Shown here piece by piece: positions 7,686 to 17,200 of a DNA stretch of 64,000 nucleotides. The translations under genes were made by a program, and so were the position numbers. The first letter of the stretch is position 1. Each line of letters opens with the position of its first letter. Source of the DNA: Paeniglutamicibacter antarcticus (GTDB lineage Bacteria > Actinomycetota > Actinomycetes > Actinomycetales > Micrococcaceae); the NCBI RefSeq assembly GCF_900010755.1, contig NZ_CZJT01000086.1:62001-126000 (forward strand). The letters are read 5' to 3'. The notes under the pieces were generated by a model that was not told where the DNA came from, searched no databases, and saw nothing but the letters and a program-made list of their open reading frames with translations.

Positions 7686-8963
7686 GTGGTAGCAGTGAAG
7701 CGCATTGTTCTTGGTGTATCCGCAGGGATCGCCTCCTACAAGGCAGCTTTGCTGCTACGGCTGTTTAAAGAGGCGGGCCACCACGTGGACGTGATCCCCA
7801 CCGAAGCGTCGCTGAAGTTCGTTGGCCTGGCCACCTGGGAGGCGCTGAGCGGCAACCCGGTGCGCACCGGAGTCTTCGAGGCAGTCGACACGGTGAACCA
7901 CGTGCGGCTGGGCCAAATGGCCGATTTGGTGGTGGTGGTCCCGGCAACCGCAGATATCTTGGCCCGTGCCGCTGCCGGCATGGCCAATGACCTGCTCACC
8001 GGCACGCTGCTGGCCACCGGCGCACCCGTGGTGATGGCCCCGGCCATGCACACCGAAATGTGGGAGCACCCCGCCACGCGCGCCAACGTCGCAACGCTGC
8101 GTTCACGCGGCATCACCATCATTGAACCTGCCGTGGGCAGGCTGACCGGCAAGGATTCGGGTGCCGGGCGTTTGCCCGAGCCCGAGGAGATCTTCGCCGC
8201 CGTCGCCGGCTACCTTGCCGATTCATCGGCTGCGCGCCCCGGATCACCGAAAGCATCCGCCGCATCCGCCGAACTCCCGCTGGCCGGAAAAATCGTGGCG
8301 ATTTCCGCCGGCGGCACCCGTGAGCCACTTGATCCGGTGCGTTACCTGGGCAACAGGTCATCGGGCCGCCAGGGCATCGCGCTGGCCAAGGCAGCCATGG
8401 CCGCCGGTGCGCGGGTGCGCTTCATCGCGGCGCACATGGACCAGCCGGCACCCGAAGGCGTCGAGCTAAGCACCGCCTCCACCGCCCGCCAGCTGCAGGT
8501 TGCCGTGAACCAGGCTGCCCGCGGTGCCGACGTGCTGATCATGAGTGCGGCTGTTGCCGACTTCCGGCCGGCCGAATACGTCGACTCCAAAATCAAGAAG
8601 TCCGACGAGCACGCTGACCCGGTCATCACCCTGGTGCGCAACCCGGATATCCTGGCGCTGCTGGTCGCGGACCGCACCCATGAAGGTGCAGCAAGCGACC
8701 TGCCGCCCATGATCGTTGGATTCGCCGCGGAAACCGGGGACGCGGAAAACAGCGTCCTTGACTACGGGGCGGCAAAACTTGCCCGCAAGGGCTGCGAATT
8801 GCTCGTCGTGAACGAGGTGGGGGAGAACCTGACCTTCGGAACCGATGAGAATTCCATCACCATTCTCTCCGCCGATGGGTCGGCCCCCGTGCATGCCACC
8901 GGCTCCAAGGACGACGCGGCCCGCGCCATCATCGACGCTGTTGCTTCAGCACTTGCCGTTTAG
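7686..8963 (+). CDS. coaBC: Bifunctional phosphopantothenoylcysteine decarboxylase/phosphopantothenate-cysteine ligase
   Basis: 425 residues; two steps of coenzyme A synthesis in one chain. The N-terminal CoaC domain (to ~185) has the flavoprotein start VLGVSAGIASYKA, the active-site His in VNHVRLGQ and PAMHTEMW, where most members have Asn in place of His (PAMNT). The C-terminal CoaB domain has SAGGTREPLDPVRYLGNRSSG, which binds nucleotide, and the lysine motif SKIKKSD. A low-complexity Ala/Ser/Pro linker joins the halves. GTG starts at 7686 and 7695 are both possible. Its place after rpoZ is standard. Confidence 0.95.
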   Translation: MVAVKRIVLGVSAGIASYKAALLLRLFKEAGHHVDVIPTEASLKFVGLATWEALSGNPVRTGVFEAVDTVNHVRLGQMADLVVVVPATADILARAAAGMANDLLTGTLLATGAPVVMAPAMHTEMWEHPATRANVATLRSRGITIIEPAVGRLTGKDSGAGRLPEPEEIFAAVAGYLADSSAARPGSPKASAASAELPLAGKIVAISAGGTREPLDPVRYLGNRSSGRQGIALAKAAMAAGARVRFIAAHMDQPAPEGVELSTASTARQLQVAVNQAARGADVLIMSAAVADFRPAEYVDSKIKKSDEHADPVITLVRNPDILALLVADRTHEGAASDLPPMIVGFAAETGDAENSVLDYGAAKLARKGCELLVVNEVGENLTFGTDENSITILSADGSAPVHATGSKDDAARAIIDAVASALAV

Positions 8964-9131
8964 CGCTGCCGGGAAAGCCACGCAAACACGCACCCGTGGG
9001 GCGAGCGGCCCATCGCCCGGGCACCCTGGATGCAACAAACCAGGTGCCAGTGATTCGTCATCCGGCGTCGCGCTTCGTCACACTGGGCGTTGCCCCGCGT
9101 CACACTGCCTTCACCGGGGCGACTCGCGAAC

Positions 9132-9160
9132 CTGACCGCGGGGCAAGTTGACGGTAGAGT
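9132..9160 (+). promoter_or_regulatory. Predicted promoter of metK, leaderless
   Basis: CTGACC at 9132-9137 and TAGAGT at 9155-9160 are 17 bases apart. Transcription would begin about six bases later, at the GTG of metK (9167), and no Shine-Dalgarno sequence precedes that codon. Both facts predict a leaderless mRNA. Confidence 0.5.
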
Positions 9161-9166
9161 GGCTAG

Positions 9167-10372
9167 GTGACTTTAGAAACCCCGCAGCTGCGCCTCTTCA
9201 CCTCCGAATCGGTTACGGAGGGCCACCCGGACAAGATCTGTGACCAGATCTCCGATGCCATCCTCGACGCCATGTTGGCGCAGGACCCCGACTCCCGGGT
9301 TGCCGTGGAGACGCTGACCACCACCGGGCTGGTGCATGTCGCCGGCGAGGTGACCACCAACGGCTACGTCGAGATCCCGGAGATCGTGCGCCGCACCATC
9401 CTGGACATCGGCTACGACTCCTCGGCCAACGGTTTTGACGGCGCCCGCTGCGGCGTTTCGGTTTCCATCGGACAACAGTCCCAGGAAATCTCCGACGGCG
9501 TCTTCAACTCCCTTGAGGTCCGCGAGGGCACGGCAGTTGACCCGCGTGACGCGCAGGGCGCCGGCGACCAGGGCCTGATGTTCGGCTACGCCTCGGATGA
9601 AACCGACACGCTGATGCCGACCCCGATCTACCTGGCGCACCGCCTCTCCGAGCGCCTCACCCAGGTCCGCAAGAACGGCCTGTTGGACCTGTTGCGCCCC
9701 GATGGCAAGACCCAGGTCACCGTCGGCTACGACGGCGACACCCCGGTCTCCGTGGAGACCATCGTCGTTTCCTCCCAGCATGCCGCCGAGTTCTCGCTTG
9801 AGGACCTCAAGGACGGCCTGCTGGAGCACGTGGTGAACCCGGTGCTTGCCAACACGGCCCTGGACACCTCCAAGACCCGCATCATCCTGAACCCCTCCGG
9901 CCCGTTCATCATCGGTGGCCCGGTGGGCGATGCGGGCCTGACCGGCCGCAAGATCATCGTTGACACCTATGGCGGATTTGCCCGCCACGGCGGCGGCGCA
10001 TTCTCCGGCAAGGACCCCTCGAAGGTCGACCGTTCGGCGGCGTACGCCATGCGCTGGGTCGCCAAGAACGTGGTGGCCGCGGGATTGGCACGCCGTGCCG
10101 AGGTGCAGGTTGCCTACGCCATCGGCGTGGCCCGCCCCGTGGGCATGTACGTGGAGACCTTCGGCACCGAGAGCGTTGACCCGGTACGCATCACCGCGGC
10201 CATCAACGAGATCTTCGACCTGCGCCCGCTGGGCATCATCGAGGACCTGGACCTGAAGCGCCCGATCTACCAGAAGACCGCTGCACACGGCCACTTCGGC
10301 CGCGAAGATGCCGACTTCACCTGGGAGAACCTGGACCGCGTTGATGCGTTGAAGGCTTACTTCGGCGCCTAA
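9167..10372 (+). CDS. metK: S-adenosylmethionine synthetase
   Basis: 401 residues, full length. It joins methionine and ATP to make S-adenosylmethionine, releasing phosphate and pyrophosphate, as a tetramer needing Mg and K. Signature motifs: [10 protein letters not shown] near the N terminus, [12 protein letters not shown] near residue 125 and the second PROSITE motif [16 protein letters not shown] near residue 275. The GTG start lacks a ribosome-binding site and lies six bases after a -10 box, so translation is probably leaderless. It lies between coaBC and priA, the usual actinobacterial order. No SAM riboswitch is visible upstream. Confidence 0.97.
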   Translation: MTLETPQLRLFTSESVTEGHPDKICDQISDAILDAMLAQDPDSRVAVETLTTTGLVHVAGEVTTNGYVEIPEIVRRTILDIGYDSSANGFDGARCGVSVSIGQQSQEISDGVFNSLEVREGTAVDPRDAQGAGDQGLMFGYASDETDTLMPTPIYLAHRLSERLTQVRKNGLLDLLRPDGKTQVTVGYDGDTPVSVETIVVSSQHAAEFSLEDLKDGLLEHVVNPVLANTALDTSKTRIILNPSGPFIIGGPVGDAGLTGRKIIVDTYGGFARHGGGAFSGKDPSKVDRSAAYAMRWVAKNVVAAGLARRAEVQVAYAIGVARPVGMYVETFGTESVDPVRITAAINEIFDLRPLGIIEDLDLKRPIYQKTAAHGHFGREDADFTWENLDRVDALKAYFGA

Positions 10373-10420
10373 GCGCTCCGGTTGCCGGGTATCCGGTGGT
10401 TCTATACCTAGAGGTAAACG

Positions 10421-10464
10421 TGGTCCCCGTGGCGCATGGCAGGCAGCCGGCGACACGGGGACCA
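10421..10464 (+). terminator. Hairpin after metK
   Basis: TGGTCCCCGTG (10421-10431) pairs perfectly with CACGGGGACCA (10454-10464) across a 22-base loop, 48 bases after the metK stop. No U-run follows, so termination is plausible but not certain. Confidence 0.4.
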
Positions 10465-10629
10465 TGTCGTCTTCCGGTGCAGACCCGGATAACCTTTTGG
10501 TCACCGAGAGGCAGACCCGCACAATTTGCCCATCCGTGGGCCAGACATGCCAGAATGCTGATGAGCACCTTGCTGTTTTCAGCGGTGCCCACCTCAGTTC
10601 AGTACCCGCGAAGGGAATGCGCCAGCACC

Positions 10630-12804
10630 GTGAACGACCCGACTCAGCCGTCATTGCTGGCAGGATTCGATCTGGGCTCCCCGCTGCCCGGTACCCCGCA
10701 CATGGCCGGGCAGCTGCCCGTGGCGCGCGTTGTCATCGATTCGGCGATCCCGCACCTGGACAGGCCCTTTGATTACCTGGTGCCGGCGGAACTGGATGAT
10801 GCCGCGCAACCCGGGGTCCGGGTAAAGGTGCGTTTTGGCGGGCAAGAGCTTGCTGGCTTCCTGACCGAACGGCTGGAGCACGGTGAACCGGGCGTGAAAT
10901 TGCAGCCCTTGGGCACGGTGGTTTCACCCGAGGTGGTGCTTAGTGCTCCGGTGTTGGCCACGGCCCGTGCCGTGGCCGAACGCTATGCGGGAACCCTTTG
11001 GGATGTTTTGCGTGCGGCGGTTCCGCCCCGCATGGCCAGGGTTGAAAAAGAAGACTTCATGGAGCAGGAGGCCGTTCCATCGGGGGATTCATCCGGGGCT
11101 TCGCCGGGGGACCCACCCGAAGGCTTGGAACCGCCGGTGGGCGGCCATGACGCACCAACCGATGTGCCCGCTGCCGATGGGCACGCCGAACAAATCTCGA
11201 TTTCGGGTGTTGGCGGCCCTCCTGCCCTCGACGCCCTGCACAGCCCGCTGCTGGCCGAGTACGAAGGCGGAGCCCACTTTGCCGCGGAGCTTGCCGCTGG
11301 GAATTCACCGCGCGCGGTACTCAGTGCGGTTCCCAACCGCCCGGGCCATTGGCCCGCCCTGCTGCTCGAGGCGGCACTGGCGGCCCTCGAATCCGGGCGC
11401 GGGGCCTTGATCCTTGTTCCCGACGCCCGGGACCTGAACCGGCTGTGCACACTGCTCACTGAGCGCCTCGGCACCGACGGCTATGTGCGGCTCAGCGCCG
11501 AGGACGGGCAAACACCGCGCTACCGAAGTTTCCTGAAGGCCGCCCGCGGAGCCGCCAGTCTGGTGGTTGGCACGCGCAATGCAGCCTTCGCCCCGGTGAA
11601 GAACCTGGGACTGGCGATCATCTGGGACGATGCAGATTCCTCGCATGCAGAACCGCGCGCCCCTTACCATCACGCCCGCGAGGTGCTGCTGTTGCGCAGC
11701 GAGGTGGAAAAGGTCGGCATGCTGGTTGCCGCGCCCGGACGCAGCGCGGAAGCCCAACGGCTGATCCGCAGCAACTGGGCCGTCGAGCTGCGTGCCAACC
11801 GTTCCCTGTTGCGTGCCCACGCCCCGCGCGTGATCGCCGCGAGCGACGAATTTGAGCAGAACCGGGACCCGATGCTGCATGCCGCACGGCTCCCGGCGGC
11901 GGCTTGGCGTGAGGCCAAGCGCGCGTTGGAGCATGGGCCGGTGCTGGTCCAGGTGGCCCGGACCGGGTTCATGCCAGCACTGCGCTGCGAACGCTGCAGG
12001 ACCTCCGCACGCTGCCAGGCGTGCACGGGCCCGCTGGCACTCAAGGACTCCCGCGAGGCGCCCTCCTGTGGCTGGTGCGGGCAATCGGCAGCGGGTTGGT
12101 CGTGCACCGAGTGTGGTTTCATGCGCTTGCGTGCTGCTAGCATCGGTGCCGATCGCACCGTGGAGGAACTCGGCCGGGCATTCCCCAACGTGAACGTGGT
12201 GGCGGCAACCGGAGCCAAACCCATTTACCAGGTGCCCGATGTTCCGGCGCTGATTGTCGCCACCCCGGGCGCCGAACCCATTGCCGAAAACGGTTATGCT
12301 GCGGTGCTCCTGCTCGACGGGGATCGGATGCTCTCCCGGGAGGCGTTGCGCACCGGCGAAGAGGTGCTCAACCGGTGGATGGGCGCCGCGCAGCTGGCGC
12401 GCGGGCAAAAGGCCGCCCCGGGAATGCCCGGAGGCGGCACCGTGGTGCTGGCGGGGGAGCCAAGCGAGCCCGCGCGTGCCTTGATCCGCTTTGATGCAGG
12501 TTCCTACGCCGATGCCGAACTTGCCGAACGCCGAGAACTCAAGCTCCCGCCGGCGGTGCGTACCGCGCTGGTCAAGGGTCCCGCGGCCACGGCCGACAAG
12601 TTCATCGCGGCGCTGGGTTTCGGCGATGAGGTTCGCATGCACGGACCGGTGCTGGAGGATGAATCCGAACATCGGTGGCTGCTTTTCTACTCCTACGCAG
12701 AGGGACCTGCAGTGACCAAGAAACTTCGATCCCTGCGGGCAAGTTTCAGTGCTGCCAAGGAACCGATCCTCGCGATTCGTGTTGACCCGGACGGCATTCT
12801 CTAG
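10630..12804 (+). CDS. priA: Primosomal protein N' (PriA), actinobacterial form lacking helicase motifs
   Basis: 724 residues from GTG 10630 (MNDPTQPS); an upstream extension of the frame to 10396 crosses the metK hairpin and is not used. PriA recognises stalled forks and restarts replication. The N-terminal 3'-DNA-binding domain is clear (VARVVIDSAIPHLDRPFDYLVP, GVRVKVRFGGQ), as is the cysteine cluster near residues 454-500 (CERC, CQAC, CGWC, CTEC) that binds two zincs. The Walker A and DEAH motifs are absent: the expected region reads LILVPDARDLNRL and AIIWDDADSSHAEPR. That loss is known for actinobacterial PriA, which is thought to load the primosome without unwinding DNA. A Pro/Gly-rich insert sits at ~150-200. 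Confidence 0.9.
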   Translation: MNDPTQPSLLAGFDLGSPLPGTPHMAGQLPVARVVIDSAIPHLDRPFDYLVPAELDDAAQPGVRVKVRFGGQELAGFLTERLEHGEPGVKLQPLGTVVSPEVVLSAPVLATARAVAERYAGTLWDVLRAAVPPRMARVEKEDFMEQEAVPSGDSSGASPGDPPEGLEPPVGGHDAPTDVPAADGHAEQISISGVGGPPALDALHSPLLAEYEGGAHFAAELAAGNSPRAVLSAVPNRPGHWPALLLEAALAALESGRGALILVPDARDLNRLCTLLTERLGTDGYVRLSAEDGQTPRYRSFLKAARGAASLVVGTRNAAFAPVKNLGLAIIWDDADSSHAEPRAPYHHAREVLLLRSEVEKVGMLVAAPGRSAEAQRLIRSNWAVELRANRSLLRAHAPRVIAASDEFEQNRDPMLHAARLPAAAWREAKRALEHGPVLVQVARTGFMPALRCERCRTSARCQACTGPLALKDSREAPSCGWCGQSAAGWSCTECGFMRLRAASIGADRTVEELGRAFPNVNVVAATGAKPIYQVPDVPALIVATPGAEPIAENGYAAVLLLDGDRMLSREALRTGEEVLNRWMGAAQLARGQKAAPGMPGGGTVVLAGEPSEPARALIRFDAGSYADAELAERRELKLPPAVRTALVKGPAATADKFIAALGFGDEVRMHGPVLEDESEHRWLLFYSYAEGPAVTKKLRSLRASFSAAKEPILAIRVDPDGIL

Positions 12805-12948
12805 CTGCGGATTGTCCCGGCCTCCGGTTTCCGGGCGGCAGCCATCAACCCCGGGGGCCACTGGAGTTTCCGTTGGCCCGGCCGATTGCCGTGGCCCCGG
12901 CGTGTTGGTCGCCGGTGAACGCCGGGCTTGAGCGGAAGAATGGGATTC

Positions 12949-13923
12949 ATGAGAACGATGTGGAGCACCCGCATCGGCTGGGATGATTTGCCCGCCCATG
13001 TTCGGGCTGGCGTTGAACGGATTCTGGGAGCCCCCGTCGAGGAATCAATCGGTCAACAGGGAGGCCTCTCGCCCGGAACTGCCGACAGGGTCCGCACAAC
13101 CACCGGCCGCCGCGCATTTGTGAAGGCGGTGAACGCTGCCTTGAATGAAGCATCGCCAGGCATTCACCGAAAAGAAGCGGCAATCACCGCAGCCTTGCCC
13201 GCTTCGCTACCTGTGGCGTCGCTCATCGGCACCTACGACGACGGCGACTGGATTGCGCTTGTCCTCATCGATGTTGAGGGCCGGCATCCCCACGTTCCCT
13301 GGCATGCCGACGAGTTGAACGCCGTGCTGGATGCCCTGCTGTCACTTGCCCGGACGCCGCTTCCTCAATCCCTGCAACACCTGCCAAAGCTCGAGCAGGA
13401 GCTCGCCGACAAGTTCGCGGGATGGACCCGCGTCCGGAGTGATCCTCCGGGAAAATGCGACCACTGGGTCCTTGCCAACCTCGACCGCTTGGAACAACTC
13501 GCAGCCCTCGGGGTGAAGGCCTTGACCGGTGATTCGTTGGTCCACATGGATATTCGGGCCGACAATATCTTGATGACCGCTGCCAACGAGGCAATTTTGG
13601 TGGATTGGCCGTGGGCGAGTATCGGGTCGGGTTGGTTCGACGCGCTTACCGCACTGGTCAATGTCCGCGTGTTTGACCAGGACCATGATGTTGAGTCCTT
13701 GTTGCGGTCGCACCCGGCTTTTGCAGCGGCCCCGGAGAGCGACATTGATGGTTACCTCTCCGGGTTGGGCGCCTACTTCATCGATATTGCCCGCCGCCCG
13801 GCCCCGCTGGGACTTCCCACGGTGCGGGCTTTTCAGCAACAACAGGGCGATGCCGCCGTGGGTTGGCTCCGCCAACGTCTTACCGCACGCGATGAGACCA
13901 GGCCACACGGGGTTGCCAACTGA
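12949..13923 (+). CDS. Aminoglycoside phosphotransferase-fold kinase, substrate unknown
   Basis: About 324 residues with the APH/choline-kinase fold. The catalytic loop is HMDIRADNILM (Asp acts as base, Asn binds Mg) and the metal-binding segment is LVDWPWAS. The glycine-rich N-lobe is weak: GGLSPGTADRVRTTTGRRAFVKAV, with the conserved Lys in FVKAV. Members phosphorylate aminoglycosides, homoserine, fructosamines or other small alcohols, so resistance should not be assumed. The start is uncertain: ATG 12949 follows GGAAG (12934-12938) by ten bases; TTG 12928, ATG 12940 and ATG 12958 are alternatives. It stands between priA and an accessory block. A phosphotransferase is well supported, its substrate is not. 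Confidence 0.75.
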   Translation: MRTMWSTRIGWDDLPAHVRAGVERILGAPVEESIGQQGGLSPGTADRVRTTTGRRAFVKAVNAALNEASPGIHRKEAAITAALPASLPVASLIGTYDDGDWIALVLIDVEGRHPHVPWHADELNAVLDALLSLARTPLPQSLQHLPKLEQELADKFAGWTRVRSDPPGKCDHWVLANLDRLEQLAALGVKALTGDSLVHMDIRADNILMTAANEAILVDWPWASIGSGWFDALTALVNVRVFDQDHDVESLLRSHPAFAAAPESDIDGYLSGLGAYFIDIARRPAPLGLPTVRAFQQQQGDAAVGWLRQRLTARDETRPHGVAN

Positions 13924-14038
13924 GCGGGATCCGCCGAAGGTACCTTCCCGTGAAGGTTTTTTTACTCGGCCCTTACCTTTCGCGCGTGCCAGGTCCCCGC
14001 TGTCACGACGTGAGCATTCGGGCATGCACTGAGGATGA

Positions 14039-14293
14039 GCCGAAGATGCCGGTGATCGCTACGACAACAGGAGCACGACTAGCGCCGGCCTGGCATCGGC
14101 CCACGCCCGCGGCCGCACCTACAAGATGACTCCGGCCAAGGTCCGGCTGGCCATGGCCGCCATGGGACACCGGGCAAGGAAGTTCAGCGCACTCTGCGAA
14201 GAGCTGGGTGTCACCCGGCAAGCCCATTATCGGCATGTTTCCCCGACCGGTGAACTGCGACCCGACGGCGCGAAGCTCCTGAAATCGAAATAG
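14039..14293 (+). pseudogene. C-terminal remnant of a serine recombinase (resolvase/invertase, Pin-like)
   Basis: This frame, not opened by a start codon, encodes ~84 residues matching the end of a Pin/Hin-like recombinase: GLASAHARGR, MTPAKVRLAMAAMG, the helix-turn-helix LCEELGVTRQAHYRHVSP and the closing TGELRPDGAKLL. The catalytic N-terminal domain is gone; an in-frame TGA lies directly upstream (14036-14038). The GRP hinge motif that normally joins linker and HTH is missing (RGRTYKMT), suggesting a small deletion. It marks the left side of an accessory block that runs to ~20.9 kb. The flanks 13924-14038 and 14294-14497 hold no supported gene. Confidence 0.75.
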
Positions 14294-14497
14294 ATCGGCT
14301 CACATGAGCACCAGCTATCACTGCTGATTCGACCCTCCGCGTGGACTCCCGCAAGCGTTCCGTTTCACGCCCACCCGGGCACCGGACGGTTCACCGGATA
14401 GCGTTTGCGGGACGGACAGGTTTCCTGTGAATCCGGGATTTTCTTTTGTATCAGGTCAGGATGGGGTGCGTTCCGCTAGCCCACCGGCTTACTGTGA

Positions 14498-16153
14498 CTA
14501 TGGAGCTTTGGAATGATCTGAGTGTGTGGAGGCTTTTGTTGCGACCTTCCATAGGTGCATAGCCGCGTAAGAACGCCAGGGTGACCATTGTGTGGCCCTG
14601 TCTGCCAAAGCCCGGTGGCTGCTTGCCGTCGGGATGTCAGGTTTGAGCACCCCAGTATTTTTCGCTCCCGCAACGAGAGCGACGTCGCCAAAAAGCCAAG
14701 CATCCGGATCGCCCAGGACGCGCATGGCAATGTATGAGGCTGTCCATTGACCGATTCTGGGCCAACTAAGCAATTGATCCCGAAGTATGTCGGCATCTAC
14801 TCCAACATCGACTGTCAGCTCCCCGTTCTTCAAGGCTCTAGAAATTGCTAATAGGGCACGAATGGACTGTCCCGGTAGCCGGAGCGGACGATCCGGATCT
14901 AGTGGTTCATCGGTAACGGGTTCGGGGATAGCTGAAATGATCTGGCCCGGTGTTGGGAAGAGCCGGGTGAGGCCAGGGATGGTTGAAACGTATGCCGAGC
15001 CGGAATGTGCTGCAAGCCGTCCGAGGTTCGTGCGTGCCGCCGCGACGGAAATTTGTTGCCCAACAAGTGCGCGTATTACCAGTTCATGCGGGTCCACCGC
15101 GCCAGGAACTCGCACTCCCGGGATGCGCTCGACAAGTAGTGCCAGCTCCGGGTCATGGCGCATAGCTGAGTCGACTGCGACAGGATCTGCGTCTAGGTCG
15201 AGCAAGCGTCGCACGCGGGCAATTGCCGGTGCGACATCGGGAAGGGTAGCTAGCTCAAGGCGGGCGCGGACGCGCCACTGCAACTTGTCTGTGTAAGTAG
15301 CGGTCACTTCCACAGCGCCGGGTCCCCCTGGAAGCAAGAGTGTGCGGGCGTAGCTCAAGTGGTCAGAAACCGAAAGGTCAGCAACTTCCACACCGTCAAC
15401 TGCACGAGCTGCAAGGAATTGAAAAACGCCCGCTGCATCGAAGGGCTGTCGCACTGGCAGGTCAATATTTAGCCGCACCCTCAAGGTGGGTGAGCCGGGC
15501 GTCTCATCTCGCACTCCTTCCGCCTGAACTGGTCTACGGAAACGAGCCCGCAGCTCGTTCGGGCGCGAGGCGAAGACTTCCTGAATGGTGATATTGAACT
15601 GCCGCACCGAACCAAAGCCTGCTGCAAAAGCGACGTCTGCAAATGCCAAGTCGCTGTCCACAAGTAGGGTACGGGCGGATTGGGCGCGACGTGCCCGGGC
15701 AAGCGACAAAGGGCCAGCTCCGAGCTGAGAAACTAACACTCGATGGATGTGGCGGGCACTGTAGCCGAGGCGGGAAGCTAACCCGTCAACTCCTTCACGG
15801 TCCACCGTTCCATCGAGAATAAGACGCATTGCCCGTCCCGCGAGATCATGCCGAAGATTCCATTCTGGAGTTCCTGGCGTCGCTTCTGGGAGACAGCGCT
15901 TGCATGCCCGAAACCCTGCGGTTTGAGCCGCCGCTGACGTTGGGTAGAACGTTACGTTCACCGGTTTGGGGGTTCGCGCTGGACATGATGGACGGCAGTA
16001 GATTCCAGTGGAGGAAACTGCCGTGAAGAACTGACCATCGAAACGTACGTCGCGCGCGTCGATCGCACGATAGCGCTCCGTGAACATCGGATGCCCCAAA
16101 ATACACAAGGTATAGGTTTCATGCGGCAGTTCCTGACGCTGTTCAGTCTTCAC
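14498..16153 (-). CDS. Ada-type methyl sensor/AraC HTH fused to AlkA DNA-3-methyladenine glycosylase
   Basis: 551 residues in three parts. (1) An Ada zinc domain with the four cysteines Cys53, Cys57, Cys84, Cys87 (IYCRPSC, FRACKRC); Cys53 is the expected acceptor for methyl phosphotriesters. (2) An AraC-type double HTH (VDGLASRLGYSARHIHRVL, DVAFAAGFGSVRQFN). (3) An AlkA glycosylase: N-terminal AlkA_N, then GQQISVAAARTNLG and the helix-hairpin-helix PRIGQWTASYIAMRVLGD with the catalytic Asp (near 490) in WLFGDVAL. It both senses DNA alkylation and excises 3-methyladenine. GTG 16153 has AGGA seven bases upstream; ATG 16087, 22 codons later, is where most homologues begin. It follows the PEP-mutase family gene by 25 bases, probably in one transcript. 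Confidence 0.92.
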   Translation of the reverse strand: MKTEQRQELPHETYTLCILGHPMFTERYRAIDARDVRFDGQFFTAVSSTGIYCRPSCPARTPKPVNVTFYPTSAAAQTAGFRACKRCLPEATPGTPEWNLRHDLAGRAMRLILDGTVDREGVDGLASRLGYSARHIHRVLVSQLGAGPLSLARARRAQSARTLLVDSDLAFADVAFAAGFGSVRQFNITIQEVFASRPNELRARFRRPVQAEGVRDETPGSPTLRVRLNIDLPVRQPFDAAGVFQFLAARAVDGVEVADLSVSDHLSYARTLLLPGGPGAVEVTATYTDKLQWRVRARLELATLPDVAPAIARVRRLLDLDADPVAVDSAMRHDPELALLVERIPGVRVPGAVDPHELVIRALVGQQISVAAARTNLGRLAAHSGSAYVSTIPGLTRLFPTPGQIISAIPEPVTDEPLDPDRPLRLPGQSIRALLAISRALKNGELTVDVGVDADILRDQLLSWPRIGQWTASYIAMRVLGDPDAWLFGDVALVAGAKNTGVLKPDIPTASSHRALADRATQWSPWRSYAAMHLWKVATKASTHSDHSKAP

Positions 16154-16178
16154 AGTCTCATCCTGGTCGGTTAGTAGG

Positions 16179-17003
16179 TTAACGCGCTGGGGAAGGCGCG
16201 AACAGATCGTTTAGTGTTCCATAGTCCAGGCCATCTGCGACGCCGCCATAGGTTCCGACAGTGAATAGCTCCACTGCCGCGCGCTGCGCAATGGCGTAGG
16301 CCGCCTGCGCTACGCCAGATTCTAGGCTGACGCGTGCTACTCCGAGCCTACCGAGTTCGGTGACGCCAATAGATCCTGGTCCGACCATGACGTTGACAGG
16401 AACAGAGATGCCTTCCACGAGCGCACCGATGGAAGCCTCATTTGTTGCACCTGGTACGAAGATTCCGTCAGCGCCGGCGCTCACATAGAGGCCAGCGCGC
16501 TTAACCGCCTGCTCAATTTGCTGTTCTTCTGAGCCGTTCCCTGAAAGAAATACATCGGTTCGGGCATTGATGAAAAGATCGACGCCGAGGTGGTTAGCTG
16601 CGCGCCTCGCCGCAGCGATTTTTTCAATGAAGTGCTCCGGAGCGGAGTTGCCGTCCTCGATGTTAATCCCGACAGCTCCTGCCTTTAGAACATCGGTCAC
16701 CGTCTCTGAAACGCCCTCTGGCGAATCGGCGTAGCCACCCTCGATGTCAGCGGTGACGGGCACTTTTACGGCCTTGACGATCCTAGTGACGATATCCACG
16801 GCTCGTTCTCGATCAAGTTTGTTTCCATCCGCTGACCCCAGTGACCATGCCACGCCAGCACTCGTCGTAGCGATGGCCTTTGCTCCGGCTACCTCCGCGA
16901 TCCTTGCGCTTGCGACGTCCCATGCGTTGCTTAATCTAAGAGGTTGGTGTGCCTCATGCAGGGAACGAAAGAGGGTAGTTTTATGACTATTTGTTGTATC
17001 CAT
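16179..17003 (-). CDS. Isocitrate lyase/phosphoenolpyruvate mutase family protein
   Basis: 274 residues, a TIM-barrel enzyme of the PEP-mutase/isocitrate-lyase superfamily. Landmarks: LRLSNAWDVASARI at the start, IATTSAGVAWSLG, the Mg-binding VTADIEGGYADSPEG, VGINIEDG and FINARTDVF. The KRCGH motif of true isocitrate lyase is absent, and so are the mutase-specific residues I would expect, so it is more likely a carboxyphosphonopyruvate-mutase-like or oxaloacetate-decarboxylase-like member cleaving or forming C-C bonds of 2-oxo acids. The substrate cannot be named. It lies 25 bases upstream of the Ada-AlkA gene on the same strand, an odd partner for DNA repair. Base composition looks less GC-rich than the core genes, by eye. 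Confidence 0.8.
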   Translation of the reverse strand: MDTTNSHKTTLFRSLHEAHQPLRLSNAWDVASARIAEVAGAKAIATTSAGVAWSLGSADGNKLDRERAVDIVTRIVKAVKVPVTADIEGGYADSPEGVSETVTDVLKAGAVGINIEDGNSAPEHFIEKIAAARRAANHLGVDLFINARTDVFLSGNGSEEQQIEQAVKRAGLYVSAGADGIFVPGATNEASIGALVEGISVPVNVMVGPGSIGVTELGRLGVARVSLESGVAQAAYAIAQRAAVELFTVGTYGGVADGLDYGTLNDLFAPSPAR

Positions 17004-17200
17004 TACTTCAGTACATCAAGTCTCGTAGCGTTCGTCTGGCGGGAATCGGACCTCACCAGCAGAGATTTTCAGAGCAATTAGTTGACGATGTGCTGGCAAT
17101 GTCTCTCCAGCGCAATGAGCTAATTAGATGTGCCCGGTGAAGGTTCCTTGCGAAATACCAGCACCTCGCGATGGCGGCCATTTTCTACGAAAAGCCTACT

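Noticed and set aside
8964..9166. Possible SAM riboswitch before metK
   Set aside because: No SAM-I, SAM-II or SAM-IV landmarks seen, and the predicted leaderless promoter leaves no room for a leader.
10396..10629. Upstream extension of the priA frame
   Set aside because: Crosses the metK hairpin and its residues do not resemble PriA.
12928..13923. Aminoglycoside resistance function
   Set aside because: Only the kinase fold is supported; residues defining aminoglycoside substrates are not identifiable.
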